Positions 45,905-54,178 of a DNA stretch of 64,000 bases are shown piece after piece; position 1 is the first letter of the stretch, and every line of letters begins with the position of its first letter. This stretch comes from Pelolinea submarina. GTDB taxonomy: Bacteria > Chloroflexota > Anaerolineae > Anaerolineales > Anaerolineaceae. Where the stretch lies: NCBI RefSeq assembly GCF_003966975.1, contig NZ_AP018437.1:3286001-3350000 (forward strand). Direction: 5' to 3'. The position numbers were made by a program, and so were the translations under genes. The notes under the pieces were generated by a model. The model saw nothing but the letters and a program-made list of their open reading frames with translations, searched no databases and was not told the DNA's origin.

Positions 45905-46807
45905 ATGAAAAACGAACAACCTTTACCGGAAGAAATTCAAAAACCTCCCCTCTGGAAAATCATCAGTATGTTCGCGCTTTTATTCCTGGGCGTGGAATTG
46001 ATCGTTGTCGCGCTCGGCTTGGGAATGAACCTGCTTATGCGCGCAGTGGGTGCCGGCGACAATGTAAAGGTATTGCTGGGCAGCACTATCTCCCGCGGCG
46101 GGATGATAGCCGGCGCGTTATTGCTCACCATTCCCATGCTGACCAACGTGCTCAACAAACCCGGCAACCAGATCCTTTATCCGAAGAAGAGCGGTTGGGG
46201 CAAAGACCTGCTGGCCGGGATGGGCATTTCCGCGGCAGCCATGGCGGTAGTCTTTTTGCTTGAATTAGCCCTGGGGTGGATCAAAATAGACGGGTTTGCT
46301 TTCAGTAGCCTGCCCTGGGATGCCTGTTTGCGTGCTTTTTGGCTGGCCCTGCTGGTCAACGCTACCGCGGCCGTAAGCGAAGAAGTCATTTTCCGTGGAT
46401 TCCTGTTTACCGGCGTGAAAGAAGCCTGGGACACGAACGGCGCGCTGTTGATTTCAGCCATTATCTTTGGCGGCGTACATATCCTGGCCAACGCTTCAGA
46501 AGGTACCAATTGGGCTAAACTCATCCCGATGGTAGCTATTGTCGGCGTGATGTTAGCTTGGGCTTACATGCGCACCGGCAACCTGTGGCTGCCGACCGGC
46601 CTGCATTTCGCTTGGAATCTTTTCCAGGATGACGTCTTCAATCTAAATGGGAGATTGAGCAGCGACACTCTGGTTGGTTTTCAGACTTCCCTGAATGCCC
46701 CCGGTTGGTTTGCCGGCAGTTCCTTCGGAATTGAAGTAGGTGCAGCCGGTATACTCGCACTACTGGTTACGCTGTTGGGTATTTGGGTATATTCCAAAAA
46801 CAGATAA
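45905..46807 (+). CDS. CPBP family intramembrane protease
   Basis: 300 residues from the ATG at 45905; an in-frame TTG at 45860 is possible. About eight membrane helices. The CPBP/Abi motifs are SEEVIFRGFLF (the catalytic Glu pair and Arg), FGGVHIL (His) and the GLHFAWNLFQDD block. Family members cleave prenylated or membrane-bound substrates or help in bacteriocin self-protection. No bacteriocin gene is seen here, so the substrate is unknown. Confidence 0.87.
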   Translation: MKNEQPLPEEIQKPPLWKIISMFALLFLGVELIVVALGLGMNLLMRAVGAGDNVKVLLGSTISRGGMIAGALLLTIPMLTNVLNKPGNQILYPKKSGWGKDLLAGMGISAAAMAVVFLLELALGWIKIDGFAFSSLPWDACLRAFWLALLVNATAAVSEEVIFRGFLFTGVKEAWDTNGALLISAIIFGGVHILANASEGTNWAKLIPMVAIVGVMLAWAYMRTGNLWLPTGLHFAWNLFQDDVFNLNGRLSSDTLVGFQTSLNAPGWFAGSSFGIEVGAAGILALLVTLLGIWVYSKNR

Positions 46808-46843
46808 TCCACAAAGAAAATCCATTGGATTTTCTTTGTGGAT
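46807..46843. terminator. Bidirectional terminator between the CPBP and SorC genes
   Basis: ATCCACAAAGAAAATCCA and its reverse complement, separated by one base, form a 17-18 base stem between convergent genes. Confidence 0.85.
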
Positions 46844-46855
46844 AGGTTTATCTCA

Positions 46856-47812
46856 TTAATGTTCTTTATTTAATTCCAACACAGCCATAGCTGTAATTTC
46901 ATCGGTACAAAGGACATTTGTCGCCCCTGATCGCAAAGCTCCTAAAATGGCAGCCGCTTTTTCGGGGCCATTAGCCAAAGCAATACTTATGGGTATCTTC
47001 TTTATTTCTTCGTGAGTAATTCCGATAACGCGATCGTTATATTCACATTCCATTTTCTCGCCATTTGACTTGATGATTTGGCCCAAGATATCACCCACGG
47101 CATCATTGGCAATTAATTCTTCCACTTCCTCTACTGTCAGAATCTGGTTTCGTACCAAAGTTGAGTTGACAGCGTCAAGCTTTCCAATTCCGGATAATAC
47201 AACATCAGCGTTGCGCGCAGCATCCAGCGTGTTTTGGATGACAACCTGATTCTTCAGTATTTGAGCGGATTCGGGTGAGTTTGCAATCATCGGAGAAGAC
47301 AAATAGATTACTTCCCCACCCAGCTTCTCGGATAATACGCGGGCTAATTCCGAACTATCTTTCTCTGTTGTTTTAAATGGCAAGCTGCCGACGGCTTGGG
47401 CAACCCTTACCTTTACACGAAAAGTTGGGTTTATTGCCTGGATAACTTCATAGGTGGAAGAACCCATACAAATAGCCATCGTCATACCATCAACAAGGAT
47501 CGTCTCGAGATATTTTGCGACGATTCTTCCCATCATGGTTTTTACAGGCATTTCAATGGATTGCCGACTTTGAATAATGAAAGCCTTCTTCAGCTTAAAA
47601 ATCTCTTCGAATTGTCTTTCAAGGTTTTGCGATTCTTTTATTGGCCAATTAATATTAATGACGACTACATTCTTATTCTTTGCTTCCTTTAAGAGGCGAT
47701 AGATTTTCACGCGTGAAAGTCCCATCTCCTGGGCTATTTCGTTCTGCGTTTTTTCTTCTACGTAGTACTTTGAAGCAACTTTCGCCAATAATTCCAATTC
47801 TTCAATCGACAT
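46856..47812 (-). CDS. SorC-family sugar-binding transcriptional regulator
   Basis: 318 residues from the ATG at 47812, which avoids overlap with the preceding dehydrogenase gene; GGGAAAG lies before it. The N-terminal HTH (about 5-50) has YYVEEKTQNEIAQEMGLSRVKIYRLLKEA. The rest is the SorC/CggR sugar-phosphate-binding domain: MAICMGSSTYEVIQAI, GEVIYLSSPMIANSPES, DVVLSGIGKLDAVNS, and GAVGDILGQ-type AVGDILGQIIKSNG. SorC regulators respond to phosphorylated sugars, which matches a PTS locus. Last gene of the minus-strand operon; the operator at 53475-53505 is its probable site. Confidence 0.92.
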   Translation of the reverse strand: MSIEELELLAKVASKYYVEEKTQNEIAQEMGLSRVKIYRLLKEAKNKNVVVININWPIKESQNLERQFEEIFKLKKAFIIQSRQSIEMPVKTMMGRIVAKYLETILVDGMTMAICMGSSTYEVIQAINPTFRVKVRVAQAVGSLPFKTTEKDSSELARVLSEKLGGEVIYLSSPMIANSPESAQILKNQVVIQNTLDAARNADVVLSGIGKLDAVNSTLVRNQILTVEEVEELIANDAVGDILGQIIKSNGEKMECEYNDRVIGITHEEIKKIPISIALANGPEKAAAILGALRSGATNVLCTDEITAMAVLELNKEH

Positions 47813-47831
47813 TCTTTCCCATTCCTGTTTT

Positions 47832-48938
47832 CTACGATAACTTTGGCAAATCTTCCCAATTTTCAGTAAACGCTGCTTTAGTTGCTGCTTCAACAAACGC
47901 CTGGACTTTAATACCATCCATCAAACCTGATGAATAACTGGTCTTATTAATTGTATGTGAGATAAAGTCCATTAAACTGGCAATATAAAATCGCATGATT
48001 CCCACAGGCGTATCCTTTCCAGGAAGTATCGCTTCCGGAAAATCTTGACCAGTCATAATATTAATCCATGAATTTGAAAAAGGTGAATCGATAAATGCAG
48101 CTTGCAGATAATTAGGCTGCATTAAAGACCATTTTAAGGATCCCTTGCTTCCATAAACCTCAATATTCAAATCATTATCAGAACCGGTTATCATTCTGCT
48201 GGTCTCCAAAGAACCAATAACACCATTCCTGATTTCGGTTTGCACAAGGTAGTGATCGGCGGCATCAACCTTCAAACCATTTCTTTCCGGAGTGTAAATC
48301 CGGCGGCTTGAAGAAACTCGGTCGGCCAAGCCCGTCAACCAGATTGCTAAGTCAATTATATGCGGACCGTAATCATTGATCACGCCATCGCCGCACTTTG
48401 ACATCTCGCCTTTCCAGCGCAAATCTTTCTTCTCGGAAATGGCACTGGGGCGGAAATAGTTGATCCGATATGAATAAAGCTTCCCAATTTTTCCATTGTC
48501 TATCAAAGCTTTTGCTTTTTGGAGGGCAGGACAATACCGGAATTCAAAACCGAGATGACAATCTTTATTCTTATTCTTGCTCTTCGTCAGGATATCTTCC
48601 GCTTCTGAAAAATTCAAAGCCAAAGGCTTATCGACATAAATTGCCTTGTCTGTATCCAGCGCTGCCGAGATCATTTGATGATGTAGATTGTTCGGCGAGC
48701 TTACAATCACCGCATCTGTATTTTGATCATTTAAGATGTCCAAATAATTCTGGGTGGCATAGCGAAAAGCAAATTGATCAAGAGCTTTCTCGCCGCTCGC
48801 CTTTGAATTTGTCGCGATTCCGGATAGTTCTATCCGAGGCAAATCGGGGTAGTATAAATTGATCGCTTTTGATGCCGCAGCGTAGATTTTTCCAATCCCA
48901 TAGCCAATGATTCCAATGTTGAATGTCGTATTGTTCAT
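47832..48938 (-). CDS. Gfo/Idh/MocA family oxidoreductase
   Basis: 368 residues from the ATG at 48938; eight codons upstream another ATG would overlap the preceding gene. The Rossmann N-terminus is NIGIIGYGIGKIYA, followed by AVIVSSPNNLHHQMI and the family motif YVDKPLALN (Lys-Pro). The C-terminal part holds GDGVINDYGPHIIDLAIWLTG, the substrate-side His region. Such enzymes oxidise or reduce sugars or cyclitols with NAD(P). Within this PTS operon it likely acts on the imported sugar phosphate or a derived product. Confidence 0.88.
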   Translation of the reverse strand: MNNTTFNIGIIGYGIGKIYAAASKAINLYYPDLPRIELSGIATNSKASGEKALDQFAFRYATQNYLDILNDQNTDAVIVSSPNNLHHQMISAALDTDKAIYVDKPLALNFSEAEDILTKSKNKNKDCHLGFEFRYCPALQKAKALIDNGKIGKLYSYRINYFRPSAISEKKDLRWKGEMSKCGDGVINDYGPHIIDLAIWLTGLADRVSSSRRIYTPERNGLKVDAADHYLVQTEIRNGVIGSLETSRMITGSDNDLNIEVYGSKGSLKWSLMQPNYLQAAFIDSPFSNSWINIMTGQDFPEAILPGKDTPVGIMRFYIASLMDFISHTINKTSYSSGLMDGIKVQAFVEAATKAAFTENWEDLPKLS

Positions 48939-48945
48939 TTTAATT

Positions 48946-49944
48946 TCACTGATTCTTTTCATTTACAAAAGAGCGAATTGTAAGGATATTGATCCTTGGC
49001 GTGTTCATCATCAGCATGCAGCCAGGGCCGAGAATAAAACCGCTGCCATCGACTTCTTCGACAGATTTCTTAGCCTCGCTGACAATATCCGCGGGTGTTC
49101 CCGTTAATAGGGTTGACTTTCGCTGCAATCCCCCTAATATCGCTTTCTGCTGGCCTTTAAACAAAGCCTTTGCCTCGCGTAAAGACGGACCACTTTCCAA
49201 AGCATGCCACTGGACCACCTGCACCGGATAGTCAACTGCCAGATTGAATAAGATTGCCTCTCCGTGGTGATGCAGGATATTCAGCCATAGGCTTTTGCCG
49301 ACATCCAGAATTTCGAGGTCATATGATTTCCCAAATTGATCATATGAAGCATCATCGAAATATCTATAATTGATATTTTCGAGTGCATAGAAAAATCCCG
49401 AAATTCCGGTGCTTAATGCAGCCTGGGCAAATCGAACGGTATTTTCGGACATGATTTTCAAAGCCGGGCAAATATATTCCGGATAACGATGAAGGTGTTC
49501 AACCATCAGATCAAACCCTGCCAGATTCTTAGCCTGGTTCAGCGGCCCAAACAATGTAGCCACAAATGGGGTGTCGTTACCCAATGCTTTACCCACATAC
49601 TGCAAGGTTTTTAGATAATCGCCTAAAGTACCCTCGTTTGGATCCAAAGGCCTGATCTTCTTCCAATCTTCCGGTTTTTTGATCAGTCTTTCCTGATAGA
49701 TGCGACAGCCGCGCGGATCTCCTGTCCAAACTGTCTTTGTTCCAAACGGGTGAATCATGTATTCATCCGTCGGAGATACTTTCACAAAATCGTTATCGTA
49801 AGCCTTTTGATAACTAAGCGTTGCCTCAGAAAGGTGCTCCGGTGTTTGGTCATCAACGGGAAAATGGTGCCAGAAAGCCACGGGCAAACGATCCGGTTTC
49901 TCACCTCTAATAACAGCTTCAAGTCTTTCTTTTTTAGATATCAT
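48946..49944 (-). CDS. Uroporphyrinogen-decarboxylase (URO-D)-like protein
   Basis: 332 residues from the ATG at 49944, with GAGAGACG upstream. The N-terminus SKKERLEAVIRGEKPDRLPVAFW is typical of the URO-D superfamily, and the C-terminal half has GGLQRKSTLLTGTPADIVSEAKKSVE and GFILGPGCML. The superfamily includes corrinoid/CoM methyltransferases (MtaA, CmuA) and many unassigned members near sugar genes. The MtaA-type zinc motif His-x-Cys is not evident (HHHGEAILF occurs instead). A haem role is unlikely in this operon. Function unknown. Confidence 0.8.
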   Translation of the reverse strand: MISKKERLEAVIRGEKPDRLPVAFWHHFPVDDQTPEHLSEATLSYQKAYDNDFVKVSPTDEYMIHPFGTKTVWTGDPRGCRIYQERLIKKPEDWKKIRPLDPNEGTLGDYLKTLQYVGKALGNDTPFVATLFGPLNQAKNLAGFDLMVEHLHRYPEYICPALKIMSENTVRFAQAALSTGISGFFYALENINYRYFDDASYDQFGKSYDLEILDVGKSLWLNILHHHGEAILFNLAVDYPVQVVQWHALESGPSLREAKALFKGQQKAILGGLQRKSTLLTGTPADIVSEAKKSVEEVDGSGFILGPGCMLMMNTPRINILTIRSFVNEKNQ

Positions 49945-50044
49945 CACGTCTCTCTTTTTAATCAGCGTTAATAGTCTTCAAGAAATAATTTCTTGAGATA
50001 AGTCCAATACTCAATAAATAAATTGAGTCATGCTCAATGTTTGG

Positions 50045-50545
50045 TTATTTTAATAATTTCTTTCTTTTTGATTCCAGGACGTTATTAAAATTAATTTTCC
50101 GTTCAATAGGCGTCCATTGAATTTCAAGCTTGATGTTCATATCGTTTAACTTGTACCAAGCCTGCACTTCTTCTGGAGTTGCCCACACTTCCCTATTAAT
50201 TTCTACCATCCCGGCGGATTTTCTAATATTGCCGATATTAATAAAATCCGTTTTCAATCCTTTTTCAACCATTTCCAGCATATCTACCGAATTTCGAGTA
50301 ATGAAAAGAATGACATCCTTATCCCAATTTCCACTACTAATATTTTGGAAGGCATCTTCTTTGGTCAAAATATCAATTGTCATTCCCGGTGGAGTAGCCA
50401 TCTTCAATATTTTGCTCTGCATTTCATTGTTGGCGGCCTGATCGTTTGCAACCACAATATGATCAATATCCGCAGTATGAGCCCAAGCGGTTGTAATTTG
50501 GCCGTGCACCATTCTGTCATCGACACGCATCAGTTGAATAGTCAT
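50045..50545 (-). CDS. PTS EIIB, mannose/fructose/sorbose family
   Basis: 166 residues from the ATG at 50545, with AAGGA upstream. The signature MRVDDRMVHGQITTAWAH contains the phospho-His His14, which in this family replaces the Cys of other EIIBs. DHIVVANDQAANNEMQ and RKSAGMVEINREVWATPEE also match. It passes phosphate from the EIIA encoded divergently at 53.6 kb to a substrate carried by the fused EIIC-EIID. A hairpin separates it from the EIICD gene. Confidence 0.94.
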   Translation of the reverse strand: MTIQLMRVDDRMVHGQITTAWAHTADIDHIVVANDQAANNEMQSKILKMATPPGMTIDILTKEDAFQNISSGNWDKDVILFITRNSVDMLEMVEKGLKTDFINIGNIRKSAGMVEINREVWATPEEVQAWYKLNDMNIKLEIQWTPIERKINFNNVLESKRKKLLK

Positions 50546-50579
50546 TGTCTTTAATCCTTGATACAATATTTGATCTATG

Positions 50580-50632
50580 GTGTACCTGGGTGGTTACACT
50601 CAAGAAGTGCTCAATCAATCACCCAGGTACAC
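50580..50632 (-). other. Intercistronic hairpin between EIICD and EIIB
   Basis: GTGTACCTGGGTG (50580-50592) pairs perfectly with CACCCAGGTACAC (50620-50632), enclosing a 27-base loop. No T-run follows on the minus strand, so it is more likely an mRNA stability or processing element than a terminator. Confidence 0.65.
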
Positions 50633-50651
50633 TTGTATTTCTAGCTATTAT

Positions 50652-52244
50652 TTACGCCAGAATACCTAAACCACCGAAGACCAGACCGATTCCAATCAGT
50701 GCAAGCATGATCATCCAGGGTTTACCACCCTTCTTGTACCATAAAGCCACAAGAATTGTAGCAATCAGGGGCAGCATCTTCGGCATAATTTTGTTCAGCA
50801 TGTCCTGCAGAACCAAAGATGTCTCACCTTGAGTGAAAACCAGGGGCGTAGTGATATTCAACCAGGTCCCAACCAGTGCGCCAACGGACATCAAACCAAC
50901 TTCTGTCGCAATAGTCATTATGGTTTGGACTTTATCGCCGGAGACCTCATCAACTAATTTTGTACCCTGAGAGAAGCCGTATTTCGTCGCATACCATCTG
51001 ACTGCCAGATGAACAACGTTCATCATGATAAAGAAGAACAATGGGGCAAACGTGTTTCCGTCCAATGCCATTGCTACTGCAATGCCACCCACAATGGGAC
51101 GAACTGTCAGCCAGAATAACGAATCTCCGATACCGGCCAAAGGTCCCATTAATGCGCTCTTCATACCAGTTATGGCATCTTCAGAAACATCACCAATCTG
51201 CTTGCGTCGTGCTTCCATCGTAGCAGCCACACCCAAAGGAATGCCAGGCAACCATGTATTTGAATTATAGAAAAGCATATGGCGCTGTAAAGCGGGGGCG
51301 AATTCTTCAGTGCCCTTATACAAGCGGCGCAGAACAGGGATCATGCTGAAGCAGAAACCCAATCCTTGATAACGCTCATAATTAAAAGCTGAGCCGATAG
51401 CAAATGAACGCCAAAATACTTTTTTGACATCGCCTTTTTCGTAGAATTCCATGTCATCCACTGCCTTTGTGGCGACTTCTTTGACTTCCTTTTTAATTCC
51501 AGCGTCTTTAATAATGCGGTTTTTCTGCCATTCCAAAACAAGAGCAACAGCAACGGCCATAGCCGAAACACCAACGACACCAAAGCTTGTATAGATTGCG
51601 ATGAAGAAACCAATGAAGAAGAATGGAAGGACTTTTTTGTCGCCGAGAATTGTTAATAACATACCGAAACCGAGAACCGGCAAAATGCTGGCCGAGGCGG
51701 AAAGTCCAGCCCGCAACCAAGCCGGGAAGGAACCGAACAAGCTTTCAACGTATACCGATCCGAAGCGGAGTGCCAAGAAGGTAGGAATGAAGTAAGCCAG
51801 GAAATGGATTGCGTTCCCTAAATGAAGCATCCATTGAATTCCGTTCTCATTCCCTTCGCTGGCATATTTGTCGGCCCCGCGGATTACAGTCGCGCTGCTG
51901 AGAATTTTTGCGAATTGTTCCAGGAATGAACCCAAAACAGCACCAGGCAGCGCGATTGCTATCGCCGCTTCCAGGCCTTCACCTAAAGTGATGGCAAATG
52001 CTGTTCCAAGCACCGAACCGACCGCCATGTTTGCAGGCGCTGTACCACCAACCAACGCTACACCCATGAAAATCAGTTCCAATTCAGCACCAATAAACAA
52101 ACCGGTTTTGAGATCCCCAAGGATCAAACCAACCACCGGGCCAATAATGATCGGTCTTTCCAGAAACATGTCCCCCATAAACCGTCGTGAGAAATACGAA
52201 AAACCGGCAATAAAAGCCAGCAGTAGTGCAGTATTTACAGTCAT
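50652..52244 (-). CDS. Fused PTS EIIC-EIID, mannose/fructose/sorbose family
   Basis: 530 residues, about twice the size of either single subunit. Residues 1-255 are EIIC (MGDMFLERPIIIGPVVGL, LFIGAELELIFMGVALVGGTAPAN, GEGLEAAIAIALP). After a charged linker (about 245-270) residues 272-530 are EIID (VFWRSFAIGSAFNYERYQGLGF, RHMLFYNSNTWLPGIPLGV, ATMEARRKQ, MKSALMGPLAGIGDSLFW). In most bacteria these are two genes. No stop or frameshift lies at the junction. It forms the membrane channel that binds and translocates the substrate. Confidence 0.93.
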   Translation of the reverse strand: MTVNTALLLAFIAGFSYFSRRFMGDMFLERPIIIGPVVGLILGDLKTGLFIGAELELIFMGVALVGGTAPANMAVGSVLGTAFAITLGEGLEAAIAIALPGAVLGSFLEQFAKILSSATVIRGADKYASEGNENGIQWMLHLGNAIHFLAYFIPTFLALRFGSVYVESLFGSFPAWLRAGLSASASILPVLGFGMLLTILGDKKVLPFFFIGFFIAIYTSFGVVGVSAMAVAVALVLEWQKNRIIKDAGIKKEVKEVATKAVDDMEFYEKGDVKKVFWRSFAIGSAFNYERYQGLGFCFSMIPVLRRLYKGTEEFAPALQRHMLFYNSNTWLPGIPLGVAATMEARRKQIGDVSEDAITGMKSALMGPLAGIGDSLFWLTVRPIVGGIAVAMALDGNTFAPLFFFIMMNVVHLAVRWYATKYGFSQGTKLVDEVSGDKVQTIMTIATEVGLMSVGALVGTWLNITTPLVFTQGETSLVLQDMLNKIMPKMLPLIATILVALWYKKGGKPWMIMLALIGIGLVFGGLGILA

Positions 52245-52365
52245 AGTTTACTCTCCTTATTTATATTCCTTTAAATTTTTGTTTGTTCCAGCCAATTTTT
52301 GATTTACTCCATAACACCTCCTGGTTTGCCTGAATTTCAATAAAAGGATTTCTTTACATCACCCA

Positions 52366-53391
52366 TTAATCCATTTCAATAATTACCTTCATGGCAGCCC
52401 TTGAACGCATCAGTTCAATCCCTTTTTCCAAATCGGCCAAATTGAGCTTGTGTGTGATCAAAGTTGAAAAATCGCAAGTATTGCTGTCCAACAATTTGAT
52501 TGTCTGCTCAAAGGGATTGAGCCCAACAAAACTGCCCAAAACGCTGAGATCTTTACGTGTAATTTCATATTGTGTTATGGTTTGAGAATCATTTGGCCGC
52601 AAACCGAACAGGATCACTTTTCCACCTCTACGGGAGATTTCAACACAACTCATAATTTGATTTCCCACCGCATCAATGGCAATATCAACACCAAACGGAC
52701 AAATATCAAACAGTTCGCTCTTCCATTGCTCAGATTTGACATTGATGGAGGCAGTGGCTATTCCTTTGTCTGTTGTAAAGTCCAAACGGCTTTGGGCAAT
52801 ATCCAACATGATTACCTTACCCGCACCCATGGCCTTACAAACCATTGCGAATAACGCCCCCATCGGCCCAGCTCCAAAAATGGCCACATTGTCCCCAATT
52901 TGCATGGAAGCTTTTACCATTGCCCCGACTACGCATGACAAAGGTTCAAATAAAACCGCATTGTCATTGTTAACATTGTCTGAAATTTTGTAAAATACTC
53001 TTTGGGGTGCACATAAATATGGGGCAAAGGCTCCATTGACCGTCGTGCCAATTGTCTTGTAATCAATACATTGATTGACCAATCCTTGCCGGCAATAAAA
53101 GCATTCTCCACAATTCATCCGAGGTGCTACGACAACCCGATCACCCGGTTTTAATTTCTGAACAGCGCTGCCAACTTTAACGACCTTCCCCACCGCTTCA
53201 TGTCCAATTACAATATTATTCTCGGCTTTATGAGCAGGAGGAACAGCCATGATATTCAGGTCCGTACCGCAGATACCGCACTGGTCCACCTGGATTAATA
53301 CATCGTTCTCATCTTCCAGGTTGGGAACAGGTATATTTCTATATTCCATTTTTCCATTCCCAATAAAAATCGGAACGTTCATTGTGTCCAT
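52366..53391 (-). CDS. Zinc-dependent medium-chain dehydrogenase (sorbitol/threonine-dehydrogenase-like)
   Basis: 341 residues; AAAGAGG precedes the ATG. Catalytic zinc ligands are Cys38 in DQCGICGTDLNIM and the His-Glu of IGHEAVGKV. The structural-zinc lobe has four Cys in MNCGECFYCRQGLVNQC. The nucleotide-binding motif is VAIFGAGPMGALFAMVCKAMGAGKV, split as GAGPMGALFAM, and IMLDIAQSRLDF suggests NAD(H) through the acidic residue. First gene of the minus-strand operon; it probably oxidises the imported sugar or sugar alcohol phosphate. Confidence 0.9.
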   Translation of the reverse strand: MDTMNVPIFIGNGKMEYRNIPVPNLEDENDVLIQVDQCGICGTDLNIMAVPPAHKAENNIVIGHEAVGKVVKVGSAVQKLKPGDRVVVAPRMNCGECFYCRQGLVNQCIDYKTIGTTVNGAFAPYLCAPQRVFYKISDNVNNDNAVLFEPLSCVVGAMVKASMQIGDNVAIFGAGPMGALFAMVCKAMGAGKVIMLDIAQSRLDFTTDKGIATASINVKSEQWKSELFDICPFGVDIAIDAVGNQIMSCVEISRRGGKVILFGLRPNDSQTITQYEITRKDLSVLGSFVGLNPFEQTIKLLDSNTCDFSTLITHKLNLADLEKGIELMRSRAAMKVIIEMD

Positions 53392-53445
53392 AAAGCCTCT
53401 TTGATGTCAGAATATTTTTTGTACATTGGTTAAACTCTGAATTGC

Positions 53446-53474
53446 TTGATATTTTCAAGATAATCAATTATAAT
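53446..53474 (+). promoter_or_regulatory. Promoter of the mannose-family EIIA gene
   Basis: TTGATA (53446-53451) and TATAAT (53469-53474) with a 17-base spacer. The ATTATAAT core also reads as a -10 on the minus strand, for the divergent operon. Confidence 0.75.
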
Positions 53475-53505
53475 GTGCAAATGCTCACTTTATGTGCTAT
53501 TGCAC
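53475..53505. promoter_or_regulatory. SorC-like operator in the divergent promoter region
   Basis: GTGCAAATGCTCA (53475-53487) and TGTGCTATTGCAC (53493-53505) are inverted half-sites agreeing at 10 of 13 positions, with a 5-base centre. It starts directly after the -10 of the EIIA promoter and lies between EIIA and the minus-strand operon, so one protein could control both. The SorC regulator of the locus is the likely binder. Confidence 0.65.
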
Positions 53506-53566
53506 TATTAGCATAACATAGTCTGAAACAAAAGTCAATTAACTGAGAGAAATACGGAGGGTTCGT

Positions 53567-53974
53567 ATGATTGGAGTGGTAATAGCCGCCCATGGATCAT
53601 TAGCAGAGTCATTTATAGAGTCAACACAAATGATCATCGGTGATATGAAGCAATTATGTGCCGTGTCTTTGCTTCCGGAAGACGCCATGGACGATCTGTT
53701 TAGTAGACTAAATACTGCGGCCGAAAGTGTCGATAGCGGCGAAGGCGTAATCTGCCTGTTGGATTTGTTTGGCGGAACGCCATCCAATGTTGCCATGATG
53801 ATTTCACAGGAAAGAAGCAATTTTTACCCCGTCTCCGGCGTCAATTTCCCAATGATTGCTGAATTATTTATCAATCGTCCTTATATCCAGGATATTCAGA
53901 AATTAGTCGATATTTGCACTGAATCGGGCCGTGGAGGGATTATCGACATGCTTGAAAGGTTTAATAACTTATAA
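53567..53974 (+). CDS. PTS EIIA, mannose/fructose/sorbose family
   Basis: 135 residues; GGAGGG precedes the ATG. The phospho-His is His9 in VVIAAHGSLAESF, and LLDLFGGTPSNVA (about residues 66-78) is the second family motif. It takes phosphate from HPr and gives it to His14 of the EIIB. It is alone on the plus strand, divergent from EIIB, EIICD and the dehydrogenases, an unusual split for this PTS family. Confidence 0.94.
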   Translation: MIGVVIAAHGSLAESFIESTQMIIGDMKQLCAVSLLPEDAMDDLFSRLNTAAESVDSGEGVICLLDLFGGTPSNVAMMISQERSNFYPVSGVNFPMIAELFINRPYIQDIQKLVDICTESGRGGIIDMLERFNNL

Positions 53975-54178
53975 AAACATCAATGATTTTTTAATTTATT
54001 GATATGCCATTATCGGATTGATAATGAATACAAATTCTTTTATATATCTCCAAGGGAGATACAATTATTTATATAGCTTGCCCAAATAAATAATGCTGAA
54101 TTGAAAAATAAGTCTTGATTATTGTTTTTCGATCTTTCTTCTACTTTATGAACCATAATCTTCTAACCTGAGGTGAAA

